DNA of 64,000 bases from Cloacimonetes bacterium UBA6097 (GTDB lineage: Bacteria > Cloacimonadota > Cloacimonadia > Cloacimonadales > Cloacimonadaceae): contig DIWV01000007.1 of assembly GCA_002435865.1 (NCBI GenBank), positions 544,609 to 608,608 of the forward strand. Direction: 5' to 3'. The translations under genes were made by a program, and so were the position numbers. The notes beneath the pieces are model-generated. The model saw only the letters and a list, made by a program, of their open reading frames with translations, did not search any database and was not told the origin of the DNA. Position 1 is the first letter of the stretch. Every line of letters begins with the position of its first letter. Below, in pieces: positions 41,275-50,037 of this stretch.

Positions 41275-43398
41275 ATGAAGAAGATTTATCCTGTCTTAGT
41301 TATGTTGTTCGTTTTGAATATATTACGAGGTTTTGAAGTACCTTTTTCCACAACTCCCATAAAGACTGATGCTAATCTGATTACAGGATTTCTCCGCATT
41401 ACTCCCAATGACCAAAAGGCGGAAACTCTTCCCACCCAAGCCTGGCTTTGGTATGATGAAGACAATATTTATTGCCGTATAGAGTGCCTCATTGACAGCA
41501 CCTTTACCATCGGTCAGTATGCTTCACGGGACTGTGGAACGCAAGGTGATTATCTTTATTTTACCATAATGACCAATCCGGTTTCCTACAGCGAATACAT
41601 TTATACTGCAACTCCAACAGGTGCATTAATGGAAGGCACAGGAGATATCAACGGCAATTCCTACGATTGGGATAGTTCCTATTCCTATACTACAGACTAT
41701 AATGACACACTCTGGACAGTTGTTTTCTCGGTTCCCTTTAGTGAGATGCGCTTTAAAGCAAATCCTCCTTACAATTGGAAGGTTACATTTTCCCGCTATC
41801 ACGAGCAGAGTCGCAATGACTATGTCTACCCTTTTTACAACAACAAGATAGCCAAAGATTATTACTATAAGGCAAAAGAAATAGTTCTTACCCATAAGAT
41901 AAAAAGAAGGTCGGACTGGAAGTTCAAGCCTTATTTTGTGAAAAGCTATGATTTGGTGGATGATACCTCCACTTTTGACCCTGAAAACGTAGGTCTGGAT
42001 ATAAGCTTTAATCCCGACACCAAGACCAAGATGAAGATAGCCGTTAATCCTGATTTCACCAATGTCCCCCCCGATGATGCTGATGATATCTACAACAACA
42101 AGTATCCTGTCTATCTATGGGAAAACCGCTTTTTCTTTATTGAGGATATTGATGCTTTCGGAGTGGATTCGAATATTTTTTACACCCGTAATATTGTCCA
42201 GCCGCAGTATGCTGTTAAGTTCACAGGCAGGCAGGATACCTGGACTTACGGTTACCTGTGTGCCAAAGACAAGAGAATTACGGAAGCGGGCTATAACATA
42301 AACACTGATGATTTTTACCAGCTAATGGCTGTTACCAGGCAGACTCCTAAATACAAGGTTCATTTTGCTTCTGCAGGCAGGATGAATAAAGATTATTATA
42401 ATCATTTTATATTAGGCAACTGGGACTGGGAGTTTATCAGGAATATGCACATAGGTTCTTCACATTTATACAGTTTCAGGGACGATGAAAGGATGTTGTA
42501 TACTGATGAGCAATACTTGGGTGGGTTATACCAGAGCGCTTATCTGGATTTAAATCCCGGCAACTGGAACATTAATGCTGAATACACTAACCTGCAGAAG
42601 GATGTTACTCTCGACATGGGATATTTATATGAGACCGGGTACGAAAACTATGATTTTGGTATAACCTGGAGATCTGATGTAAAAGAGAAATTTATCCGCA
42701 TGCTGTATCTGATTAATAACTTTAACTACAGCAACAAACTTGAAGCCAATAAACCTTTAAACTATGTGGGTGGTGGTTCTACTTTCCTGATTGGCTTTCT
42801 TCCCAAGTATTCCCTTCTGACTCAAATTTGGCGTAGTCGTCCTGAAAACGATGGCAAAATGCATGATACCTATCATGGAGTTTTACAATTGCAGTGCTTT
42901 AAGTGGCAGATTTACCGCCCCAGTTTCTATATTGCCAAGGGTAAAACCATCATATACAGCCTGAATGAAACCAAAGATTTTACCAGACTCACCCATACCT
43001 TCAGCGGCAGCCTGAAAAGAAACCTATCTTGGTCTGCCAGCCTGTCGCACTATGATTATGGCTATGATAAAGTAAATTATCTTTATACACCCACAGATAC
43101 TTTGATTATAAAGCTTGATGACAGCTACCAGATTGCCAATTTCTCTTTGTATTATGACTTTTCCAATACCATGTCTCTGAGCAATGGGCTTGGAATTTCA
43201 ACCTATAAATCCGGCAGCAGATATTCCAATCTGACTTTCTATTCTAATTTTCGTTATGAATTAAAAAAAGACTGGTTTCTCTATCTTGGTTATAAAACCG
43301 GGCAATCGCAGGATGAACCTTCCACCACTAACGACTTTCTGGGACATTTTAACCGTAATTCTGCCAGCGCATATCTGAAACTGAGTGCAACAATATAG
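41275..43398 (+). CDS. DUF5916-type outer-membrane protein with N-terminal CBM9-like domain
   Basis: A 707-residue exported protein with a signal peptide (about 1-19). Residues 25-195 form a carbohydrate-binding-family-9-like beta sandwich ('DEDNIYCRIECLID', 'VVFSVPFSEMRFKANPPYNWKVTF'). The conserved DUF5916 core follows ('DISFNPDTKTKMKIAVNPDF' and 'YLWENRFFFIEDIDAF' at about 240-295). The rest is long amphipathic beta strands that look like an outer-membrane barrel, ending in a strand with no sorting domain. AGGGAG lies 8 nt before the ATG. Function unknown; genes of this type often accompany secreted hydrolases. Confidence 0.83.
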   Translation: MKKIYPVLVMLFVLNILRGFEVPFSTTPIKTDANLITGFLRITPNDQKAETLPTQAWLWYDEDNIYCRIECLIDSTFTIGQYASRDCGTQGDYLYFTIMTNPVSYSEYIYTATPTGALMEGTGDINGNSYDWDSSYSYTTDYNDTLWTVVFSVPFSEMRFKANPPYNWKVTFSRYHEQSRNDYVYPFYNNKIAKDYYYKAKEIVLTHKIKRRSDWKFKPYFVKSYDLVDDTSTFDPENVGLDISFNPDTKTKMKIAVNPDFTNVPPDDADDIYNNKYPVYLWENRFFFIEDIDAFGVDSNIFYTRNIVQPQYAVKFTGRQDTWTYGYLCAKDKRITEAGYNINTDDFYQLMAVTRQTPKYKVHFASAGRMNKDYYNHFILGNWDWEFIRNMHIGSSHLYSFRDDERMLYTDEQYLGGLYQSAYLDLNPGNWNINAEYTNLQKDVTLDMGYLYETGYENYDFGITWRSDVKEKFIRMLYLINNFNYSNKLEANKPLNYVGGGSTFLIGFLPKYSLLTQIWRSRPENDGKMHDTYHGVLQLQCFKWQIYRPSFYIAKGKTIIYSLNETKDFTRLTHTFSGSLKRNLSWSASLSHYDYGYDKVNYLYTPTDTLIIKLDDSYQIANFSLYYDFSNTMSLSNGLGISTYKSGSRYSNLTFYSNFRYELKKDWFLYLGYKTGQSQDEPSTTNDFLGHFNRNSASAYLKLSATI

Positions 43399-43526
43399 CA
43401 ACTGAATAAACATACATATAGACGTAGGGGCTGGTCTTGTGCCAGCCCGTAAGAAGATAGTACAGCATTTGATTAACTCTATAATAGCAATCCGTGTACA
43501 GAAACTCCTCCCATAATATATTCTGA

Positions 43527-43555
43527 TTGACAAGAAACACCTGTCTCCTTATTTT
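43527..43555 (+). promoter_or_regulatory. Putative promoter of the DUF134-Mrp operon
   Basis: TTGACA at 43527-43532, a 17-nt spacer and TATTTT at 43550-43555, about 30 nt before the ATG at 43585. Confidence 0.6.
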
Positions 43556-43584
43556 GCACATATGTTCACAATAAAGGAATAAAT

Positions 43585-44049
43585 ATGGGACGTAACAACA
43601 TTAGAAGACATGTGCAGTTTGCCCCTGCAATAAAGGGATTCAGACCTTTTGGAAGGTTCGGTGGAAGCAGACAGAATGTATTTTTGACTGTCGATGAATT
43701 TGAGGTAATCCGGCTCTTGGATTATGAGCATATGAACCAGGAAGAAGCCGCAGTCCAGATGCAGATTTCTCGCCCGACACTTACACGCATCTATGAAAAA
43801 GCACGCATAAAATTTGCTACAGCCCTGGTGGAAGGCAGCAATCTCATCATCGAAGGCGGTGACATAGAATTACAACAACAATTGTACTTTTGCAACCAAT
43901 GCCACCAGGAAATAATAGTAAAAGAAGATAAAATAACCAACTGCCCGTATTGTAATTCAGTGGATATCACTTTACTGGATGAATGTTATACCAAGCAATG
44001 CAATCAATGCAGGCGGTGTCACAGAGGAGGTAGACATGCCAGGATATGA
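43585..44049 (+). CDS. DUF134 (UPF0251) DNA-binding protein
   Basis: A 154-residue protein. Residues 1-100 are the DUF134/UPF0251 helix-turn-helix domain: 'FKPFGR'-like opening (here 'IKGFRPFGR'), 'LTVDEFEVIRLLDYEHMNQEEAA' and 'QISRPTLTRIYEKARIKFA', which resemble sigma region 4. The C-terminal part has two CxxC pairs (about 112-128, 'FCNQCHQE' and 'NCPYCNS') and a third Cys cluster 'CNQCRRCHRGGRH', so metal binding is likely. It heads an operon with DUF5320, NifX-like and Mrp proteins and is the obvious candidate for its regulator. Confidence 0.88.
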   Translation: MGRNNIRRHVQFAPAIKGFRPFGRFGGSRQNVFLTVDEFEVIRLLDYEHMNQEEAAVQMQISRPTLTRIYEKARIKFATALVEGSNLIIEGGDIELQQQLYFCNQCHQEIIVKEDKITNCPYCNSVDITLLDECYTKQCNQCRRCHRGGRHARI

Positions 44050-44311
44050 TGGAACAGGACCGCAAGGTTCAGGAAAGCCGGGACGGGAATTTGGTCCCTG
44101 TGGAAGAAACAACAATTCAGCTCAATTTATGGGCGGAATGCACAGAAATGCACAACATCCCTGGCGCAGACGTTTTTGCCAAACGTCAAATGCAAATCAG
44201 AATTTTATCTATGATTATTCTGCTGAAGAATTAATCAACCGAAAGAATGCCCTTGAAAAAGAAATACAATGGCTGGAAGAAAGAATAAAGGAAATAGATA
44301 AGAATGATTAA
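44036..44311 (+). CDS. DUF5320-like small Gly-rich protein with C-terminal coiled coil
   Basis: A 91-residue protein that opens 'MPGYDGTGPQGSGKPGREFGPC'-like (trimmed here: 'PGYDGTGPQGSGKPGREFG'), the hallmark start of DUF5320 proteins, and ends in a short coiled coil ('RKNALEKEIQWLEERIKEI'). AGGAGG lies 6 nt before the ATG at 44036, which overlaps the DUF134 gene by 14 nt; the longer frame from 43979 has no such site. Proteins of this group travel with NifX/NifB-like and Mrp genes in anaerobes. The role is unknown. Confidence 0.85.
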   Translation: MPGYDGTGPQGSGKPGREFGPCGRNNNSAQFMGGMHRNAQHPWRRRFCQTSNANQNFIYDYSAEELINRKNALEKEIQWLEERIKEIDKND

Positions 44312-44690
44312 AATAGCAATACCATCAAATGAAATGGCAATCCTGTATCCGCACTTCGGACATGCGCCATTATTTGCCATAGTTGAAGTTAATGAAGACA
44401 GCAAGGAAATAACAGAAGTTCAATTATTACATCCAGAGTTGGGCGGTCATGAAGCTGTACCACCCTGGCTGAAGTCGCTTGGAGTAACTGCTTTGATAGC
44501 AGGTGGATTGGGCAAACCGGCAATAGATAATCTTAACACACATTGCATTGATGTGTTTTATGGTGCTCCGGAACTCTCGGTAAAAGAATTGGTAGGTCTT
44601 TGGCTGAAAAATGAACTTATTTTAAACCCACAACCCTGCAACCACAGCCATGACCACGAATGTGAACATACGGAACATCATCATGGATAA
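44304..44690 (+). CDS. NifX/NifB C-terminal-like iron-molybdenum cluster-binding protein with His tail
   Basis: A 128-residue protein of the dinitrogenase Fe-Mo cofactor family (NifX/NifY/NafY fold). It shows 'IPSNEMAILYPHFGHAPLFAI' at the start and 'TALIAGGLGKPAIDNL' in the middle. A His/Glu-rich tail ('CNHSHDHECEHTEHHHG') adds a likely metal-loading site. No nitrogenase genes are near. Such proteins in anaerobes bind Fe-S or Mo/Cu clusters, as the orange protein does. The ATG overlaps the DUF5320 stop by 8 nt and its own end overlaps the Mrp start, so the whole set is translationally coupled. Confidence 0.9.
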   Translation: MIKIAIPSNEMAILYPHFGHAPLFAIVEVNEDSKEITEVQLLHPELGGHEAVPPWLKSLGVTALIAGGLGKPAIDNLNTHCIDVFYGAPELSVKELVGLWLKNELILNPQPCNHSHDHECEHTEHHHG

Positions 44691-45507
44691 ATCATCTGAA
44701 GCAAAAATCGAAGAAACCAAGAAAATATCTGAGACACTTAAACAAATCAAACATAAAATTATGGTGTTCAGTGGTAAAGGCGGTGTAGGAAAGTCTACAA
44801 TATCAGTAAATCTTGCTTACGGTTTGGCAATGATGGGCAAGAAAGTGGGATTACTTGATGCAGATTTACATGGTCCTTCTCTTGCCAGAATGACCGGTAC
44901 AGAAGGAGTAAGAGCAACTGCCAGTGCAGATGGCAAGATCCAACCTATCCGTCTGCATGATAACTTCCATGCCCTGTCTATTGCTTATCTGATTGATAAT
45001 GTCGATACAGCTTTGATTTGGCGCGGTCCGTTAAAAATTAAACTGCTGGAAGATATGGTTAAGAATACTTTATGGGGTGAACTTGATTATTTAATAGTTG
45101 ATTGTCCTCCAGGAACAGGAGATGAACCTTTATCAGTAGCACAACTCCTAGAGAAAGTGGATGGTGCTATTGTTGTTAGTTCTGCGCAGGATATATCCGT
45201 TCTGGATGTGCGGAAAAGCCTTGATTTTGCTCAAAAGCTTGATATTCCCTTATTAGGAATTATTGAGAACATGTCTTTTGTCAAATGCCCCCATTGTGGA
45301 GAACGGATCGAGTTGTTTGAGGGAGAAGGAATCCCCAAAGCCCTGATTGATTACAATCTTGATTTACTTGCAAAGATGCCTTTTGACAAGAATATCGCTG
45401 TTAGCTGCGACAAAGGCAGACCCTTTATCTATGACTTCGGCAAAACAGAATCGGCTCAGATATTACAAAAGTTTGTCGATAACATAGTCAAAAGAATAGA
45501 AAAATAA
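44683..45507 (+). CDS. mrp: Mrp/NBP35-type Fe-S cluster carrier ATPase
   Basis: A 274-residue P-loop ATPase of the Mrp/ApbC family that holds and passes on iron-sulfur clusters. The deviant Walker A is 'FSGKGGVGKSTISVNLA' at about 28, 'DADLHGPSL' follows, 'DCPPGTGDEP' is the Walker B region, and the cluster Cys pair is in 'CPHCGERIE' at about 202. Start at the ATG 44683, overlapping the previous gene by 8 nt (ATGGATAA). An upstream ATG at 44650 would read through the His-tail codons in another frame and lacks a ribosome site. Context suggests that it serves the NifX-like partner. Confidence 0.92.
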   Translation: MDKSSEAKIEETKKISETLKQIKHKIMVFSGKGGVGKSTISVNLAYGLAMMGKKVGLLDADLHGPSLARMTGTEGVRATASADGKIQPIRLHDNFHALSIAYLIDNVDTALIWRGPLKIKLLEDMVKNTLWGELDYLIVDCPPGTGDEPLSVAQLLEKVDGAIVVSSAQDISVLDVRKSLDFAQKLDIPLLGIIENMSFVKCPHCGERIELFEGEGIPKALIDYNLDLLAKMPFDKNIAVSCDKGRPFIYDFGKTESAQILQKFVDNIVKRIEK

Positions 45508-45603
45508 CAAAAACTCTTACTTTCATTATGGCTCACTGTCAGATAAACAAACTTGACGGCAGGGAGTTTTGCTATATTCGGGTTTTCTATAAGGAGCAGT
45601 GTT

Positions 45604-46293
45604 ATGGACAGACCTGTAATCGGACTAAGCATGAATTATATGCAACTGGGGAGTTATCACCAGTTTCACATCAGGGGAAAGTACATTGAAGCGATTTATG
45701 ATTATGGCGGATTGCCTTTGCCTATACCATGTTTACCTGATGAAGAATTATTAAAACAGTATATTGATAAAATTGATGGTCTTATTATTATCGGGGGCAT
45801 GGACTATCCGCCTGATATGTATGGACAGGAAGTGCATCCCAAAGCTGATATTATGCACGAAAGACGTGCTAAAGCAGACCCTATGCTGGTAAAACTAATC
45901 CTGCAAACCAATAAGCCTGTTCTGGGTATCTGCGCCGGAATGCAGCTGCTTAATATTTGCACAGGCGGAAAATTAATCCAGCATTTGGAAACAACTGATA
46001 ATCATTTTGGTGAAAAATATCACGAAATCACTGTTTCAGATAGTAGATGGTTATCTCAGATATTCCCAAAAGAAAAGCTGGTTGTAAATTCAAATCATCA
46101 TCAGGGCATCGATCCAAACTATGTTGGAAAAGGTTTTAAGGTCGTTGCCAATGCTTATGACGATGTGATTGAAGCCATGGAACTGGAAGGCGAGCAGATG
46201 GTTTTGGGAATACAGTGGCATCCTGAAAGGATTTCAGATTTGGAACACCGAAAGCTCCTATTTGAGTTTTTCATAAATACATCAGGGTCTTAA
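45604..46293 (+). CDS. Class I glutamine amidotransferase-like hydrolase (peptidase C26, PuuD-like)
   Basis: A 229-residue peptidase C26 protein. The nucleophile Cys is in 'GICAGMQLLN' at about 107 and the His-Glu pair is in 'GIQWHPER' at about 206. It opens 'RPVIGLSMNYM' and includes 'YGGLPLPIPCLPDEELLKQYIDKIDGLIIIGG' (two runs), as in gamma-glutamyl-gamma-aminobutyrate hydrolases. It cleaves gamma-glutamyl amides; the true substrate is open. AAGGAG precedes the ATG at 45604, and a longer frame from 45553 has no ribosome site. It lies upstream of gdhA, which suits a role in glutamate supply, but 166 nt separate them. Confidence 0.9.
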   Translation: MDRPVIGLSMNYMQLGSYHQFHIRGKYIEAIYDYGGLPLPIPCLPDEELLKQYIDKIDGLIIIGGMDYPPDMYGQEVHPKADIMHERRAKADPMLVKLILQTNKPVLGICAGMQLLNICTGGKLIQHLETTDNHFGEKYHEITVSDSRWLSQIFPKEKLVVNSNHHQGIDPNYVGKGFKVVANAYDDVIEAMELEGEQMVLGIQWHPERISDLEHRKLLFEFFINTSGS

Positions 46294-46459
46294 AATTTCA
46301 ATTGACGAGAAGTAAGTCATCTGTAAAACGTCTTACAAATCGAAAAAGGATTTTGTAAATATTGATGATAATAGCTTATTTACTCTCACATAAAGACAAT
46401 TTAATCTACAAAAATACATAAAATCAAGTGCATTTACAAAAAATAACAGGAGGAATGTT

Positions 46460-47812
46460 ATGAAGAAGAGCAATGCAATGGCTGAATTCCTGAAAAAGGT
46501 AGAGGCCAAGAATCCCGGTCAGCCCGAGTTCATTCAGGCTGTTAAAGAAGTTATCCCGACAATTTGGGAAACTTATGAAAAGAATCCGGCTTATGTGAAA
46601 GCCAATATCCTTGAAAGATTAGTTGAACCAGATCGTGCCCTGATTTTCCGTGTGCCATGGATGGACGACAAAGGTGTTATTCAAGTTAATCGTGGATTCC
46701 GTGTTGAATTTAATAATGCAATCGGACCTTACAAAGGTGGATTGCGTTTTCATCCCAGTGTAAATCTGGGTATCCTCAAGTTTTTGGGTTTTGAGCAGAT
46801 ATTCAAGAACAGCCTTACAACTATCCCTATGGGTGGTGGTAAAGGTGGTTGTGACTTTGATCCTAAAGGCAAAAGTGACAACGAAGTTATGCGTTTTACT
46901 CAATCTTTTATGCTTGAGCTTTTCCGTTTGATTGGACCCATCACAGACGTTCCAGCCGGTGATATCGGTGTGGGCGGACGTGAAATAGGTTTCATGTTCG
47001 GTATGTACAAAAAAATCAGGAATGAGCATAGCGGTGTTTTAACCGGAAAAGGTTTATCTTTTGGTGGTTCACTCATTCGTCCGGAAGCAACAGGGTATGG
47101 TACAGTCTATTTTGCAGAAGAAATGATGAAAACCCGTAAACTTAATTTCAAAGGCAAGAAAGTTGTCATCTCTGGTTCAGGAAACGTTTCTCAGTATGCC
47201 ATCGAAAAAGTAAACCAACTTGGTGGTATCCCAATTACAGCTTCTGACTCCAGTGGATACATAGTTGATCCCAAAGGTATCAAAGGCGAGAAATGGAATT
47301 TCCTTATGGAACTCAAGAATGTTAAACGTGGTCGTATCAAAGAATATGCTGACAAATTCAAGAAAGACGGCGTAAAATTCTATGAAGGCAAGACCCCTTG
47401 GGGTGAAAAATGCGATGTAGCTCTTCCTTGTGCAACTCAGAATGAATTGACCAAGAAAGATGCTGAAACATTAGTTAAGAATGGTTGTATCTGCGTGGCT
47501 GAAGGTGCAAATATGCCTTCCACCAATGAAGCTGTTGATGTATTCTTAGCTAAGAAAATTCTCTATGGTCCTGGTAAAGCTGCCAATGCAGGTGGCGTTG
47601 CAACATCAGGTCTTGAAATGCAGCAGAATGCCTGTCATACAGCCTGGACTCGTGAAAAAGTCGATGCCGAACTGCACCAGATCATGATTAAAATTCATGA
47701 GCAGTGCGTTGCCAACGGCAAAGAAGGCAAATTCATCAATTACGTCAAAGGTGCAAATATTGCCGGCTTCAAGAAAGTTGCCGATGCTATGCTTGCCCAA
47801 GGCTTAATCTAA
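46460..47812 (+). CDS. gdhA: NADP-type glutamate dehydrogenase (hexameric class)
   Basis: A 450-residue enzyme of the 50-kDa hexameric class, interconverting glutamate and 2-oxoglutarate plus ammonia. It has 'GGLRFHPSVNLGILKFLGFEQ' in the substrate domain at about 94-114, 'MGGGKGGCDFDPKGKS' with the catalytic Lys, 'PAGDIGVGGREIGFMFGMY', and a Rossmann fingerprint 'VISGSGNVSQYAIEK' at about 237. AGGAGG lies 7 nt before the ATG. Codon use is noticeably regular and the ribosome site strong, as expected for a highly expressed central gene in an amino-acid fermenter. A terminator follows. Confidence 0.96.
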   Translation: MKKSNAMAEFLKKVEAKNPGQPEFIQAVKEVIPTIWETYEKNPAYVKANILERLVEPDRALIFRVPWMDDKGVIQVNRGFRVEFNNAIGPYKGGLRFHPSVNLGILKFLGFEQIFKNSLTTIPMGGGKGGCDFDPKGKSDNEVMRFTQSFMLELFRLIGPITDVPAGDIGVGGREIGFMFGMYKKIRNEHSGVLTGKGLSFGGSLIRPEATGYGTVYFAEEMMKTRKLNFKGKKVVISGSGNVSQYAIEKVNQLGGIPITASDSSGYIVDPKGIKGEKWNFLMELKNVKRGRIKEYADKFKKDGVKFYEGKTPWGEKCDVALPCATQNELTKKDAETLVKNGCICVAEGANMPSTNEAVDVFLAKKILYGPGKAANAGGVATSGLEMQQNACHTAWTREKVDAELHQIMIKIHEQCVANGKEGKFINYVKGANIAGFKKVADAMLAQGLI

Positions 47813-47849
47813 ACTGTTGAAGCAGGTTCATACCTGTAATTAACTTATG

Positions 47850-47882
47850 CAGGCAGCGCTACTATAGTGCTGCCTGTTTTTA
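47850..47882 (+). terminator. Rho-independent terminator of gdhA
   Basis: CAGGCAGC (47850-47857) and GCTGCCTG (47869-47876) form an 8-bp stem with an 11-nt loop, followed by five T. It starts 37 nt after the stop. Confidence 0.9.
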
Positions 47883-47903
47883 ATATTAACACTGACATTT
47901 TTC

Positions 47904-47931
47904 TTGACTTCAATTGACAACCAAATAATAT
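47904..47931 (+). promoter_or_regulatory. Putative promoter of the methyltransferase-rho-mutS gene run
   Basis: TTGACT at 47904-47909, a 16-nt spacer and TAATAT at 47926-47931. A second TTGACA at 47914-47919 with TTATAG 17 nt on is an alternative. The next start codon is at 48010. Confidence 0.45.
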
Positions 47932-48009
47932 AGATTTTATAGGTTGATAGTAGAAACGGATTGCATTAACATAATAACAACCAATTAATTACAAGCGAGG
48001 AATCAATCC

Positions 48010-48726
48010 ATGAAAGACGTTTTCAAAAAGCTGTCGCATTTGGATGCTGGAAAGGTACTTGATGCTGCTACCGGGCGGGGAGATTTTATTAATGTTATTA
48101 AACAGAATTTCAAATCCTATGAGCAGATTATCGGCGTGGATAGTTCAGACGCTGCAGTTAAACAAGCCCAGAAATCATTTCCTGAAAATGATATCGAACT
48201 TTACAAGATGAATCTGGAAAAGCTATCCTTTGCTGATAGTTATTTTGATACAGTATGTATTTCCAACTCTTTACATCATATAGAGCACAAAGATATTGTC
48301 TTTGCTGAGTTGTTAAGGGTTTTGAAAAAAAACGGATTGCTGATAGTTGTGGAGATGTATAAAGATGGAAAACAAACCCTGGCACAACAGACTCATATAG
48401 CAATGCATCACTGGTTTGCAAGGATTGATACTTTAAACAATGTATACCATTGGGAAACTTTTAAGAGGGAAGATTTACTTAATCTTATCGAAAATCTGCC
48501 CCTTAAAAATATCTCTGTGGAAGATTTCTATATTCCTGTTGATAATCCCACTGATCCGAAGTCAATTGAACCAATGATCAAAAACGTCCAGGAATGGATT
48601 AAAAAATGTGAAACAATACCCGAAGCAGAAAATATCTGCTGTGAGGGACAAAAGATAATAGAAAAAATAAAAAAAGATGGCTGCGTTAGTGCCAGTAGAT
48701 TATTCATTACCGGTCATAAAAAATAG
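48010..48726 (+). CDS. SAM-dependent methyltransferase (class I)
   Basis: A 238-residue class I methyltransferase with motif I 'GKVLDAATGRGDFI' at about 15-28, the acidic end of strand 2 in 'IIGVDSSDAA', motif II/III 'YFDTVCISNSLHHIEHKDIVFAELLRVL' (two runs) and 'GLLIVVEMYKDG'. This is the Methyltransf_11/25 pattern used by UbiE-like and small-molecule enzymes. The substrate is unknown. GAGG precedes the ATG. It lies 9 nt before rho and is probably in the same transcript. Confidence 0.87.
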   Translation: MKDVFKKLSHLDAGKVLDAATGRGDFINVIKQNFKSYEQIIGVDSSDAAVKQAQKSFPENDIELYKMNLEKLSFADSYFDTVCISNSLHHIEHKDIVFAELLRVLKKNGLLIVVEMYKDGKQTLAQQTHIAMHHWFARIDTLNNVYHWETFKREDLLNLIENLPLKNISVEDFYIPVDNPTDPKSIEPMIKNVQEWIKKCETIPEAENICCEGQKIIEKIKKDGCVSASRLFITGHKK

Positions 48727-48735
48727 AGGTACAAT

Positions 48736-50025
48736 ATGAAAAAGAAAACTAAACAAACCGAGGAGATTACTCTCGAAGAAGATTTATTTGAATTAAATCA
48801 AACCCAGCTCAATAAAATAGCCAAGGATTGCGAACTGCAGGGTACTTCTAACATGAGCAAGAATGACCTGATATTCAGCATATTCGAATTTCGTGCCGGT
48901 CAGGAAGGGCTCGCTTTTGTTACAGGCTGCCTGGAAATCATGGATGATGGATTTGGCTTCCTGCGTTTCCCGGGTAATAACTACAATCCCGGCAGAGATG
49001 ATGTATATGTCTCTCTGACACAAATCCGGCGCTTTAATCTGAAAAAGGGGCATATGGTCTCAGGTCCAGTGCGGTCTCCCAAGGAAGGTGAGAAATACTA
49101 TGCGCTGTTAAGAGTGGAATCAATCAATTATTGTTCACCCAATGCCACTCAGGATATGCGCTTGTTCGATGAATTGACTCCATATTATCCCACAGAGAGG
49201 CTGAACCTCGAATTTGACCCAAGCAACTACTCCACCCGCATTATCAATCTCTTTACGCCTATTGGCAAAGGACAACGCGGCCTGATTGTTGCAGCGCCCA
49301 GGACAGGTAAAACAACTTTACTGCAGGATACTGCAAATGCCATACTAACAAATCATCCGGAAGTGCATATGATAGTGCTTTTGGTGGATGAACGTCCGGA
49401 AGAAGTAACTGAAATGAAGAAAATCCTTAAACCTGGAAACAGGGAAGTTATAAGTTCCACGTTTGATGAATCTCCGCGGAATCATACCAATGTTTCAGAA
49501 ATGGTTCTGGAAAAAGCAAAACGTATGGTTGAGATGAACCAGGACGTAGTGATAGTCTTGGATAGTATAACACGTCTGGCTCGCGCTTACAACAGCGTGA
49601 TGCCTTCCAGCGGTAAGGTATTATCCGGTGGTATAGATGCTAATGGATTGATTAAACCTAAAAAATTCTTTGGTTCTGCCCGTAACACAGAAGAAGCGGG
49701 TAGTCTTACAATTATTGCCACAGCATTGGTGGATACAGGCAGCAAGATGGACCAGGTTATTTTTGAGGAATTCAAAGGCACTGGAAACATGGAACTGCAA
49801 CTCGATAGAAGCATCAGTGATATGAGATTATATCCTGCCATAGATTTGGTTAAATCAGGAACCCGCAGAGAAGAATTGTTGCTTACCAAGAACGAACTCA
49901 ACCGTATGTATGTTCTGCGTAAGTTTCTCAAGACAGTCAGTCCGATTCAGGGCATTGAAACTCTGCGTAAAAAGATGTCTACCACTGAGACCAACTACGA
50001 ACTGCTTAATTCTATGAGCAATTAA
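48736..50025 (+). CDS. rho: Transcription termination factor Rho
   Basis: A 429-residue RNA-DNA helicase that ends transcription as a hexamer. An N-terminal Rho helical domain covers about 15-60, the cold-shock RNA-binding domain about 62-130 ('GFGFLRFPGNNYNPGRDDVYVS'-like, containing 'DGFGFLRFP'), Walker A is 'APRTGKTTLLQ' at about 188, Walker B 'VVIVLDSITRLARAYN', and the Q/R-loop region contains 'SGGIDANGLIKPKKFFGSAR'. There is no long N-terminal insertion. GAGG lies 7 nt before the ATG. Confidence 0.97.
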   Translation: MKKKTKQTEEITLEEDLFELNQTQLNKIAKDCELQGTSNMSKNDLIFSIFEFRAGQEGLAFVTGCLEIMDDGFGFLRFPGNNYNPGRDDVYVSLTQIRRFNLKKGHMVSGPVRSPKEGEKYYALLRVESINYCSPNATQDMRLFDELTPYYPTERLNLEFDPSNYSTRIINLFTPIGKGQRGLIVAAPRTGKTTLLQDTANAILTNHPEVHMIVLLVDERPEEVTEMKKILKPGNREVISSTFDESPRNHTNVSEMVLEKAKRMVEMNQDVVIVLDSITRLARAYNSVMPSSGKVLSGGIDANGLIKPKKFFGSARNTEEAGSLTIIATALVDTGSKMDQVIFEEFKGTGNMELQLDRSISDMRLYPAIDLVKSGTRREELLLTKNELNRMYVLRKFLKTVSPIQGIETLRKKMSTTETNYELLNSMSN

Positions 50026-50037
50026 CCTATTGCATAA

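Noticed and set aside
44304..44690. Nitrogen fixation locus
   Set aside because: The NifX-like protein stands with Mrp and DUF134/DUF5320 genes only; no nifHDK or nifENB is present.
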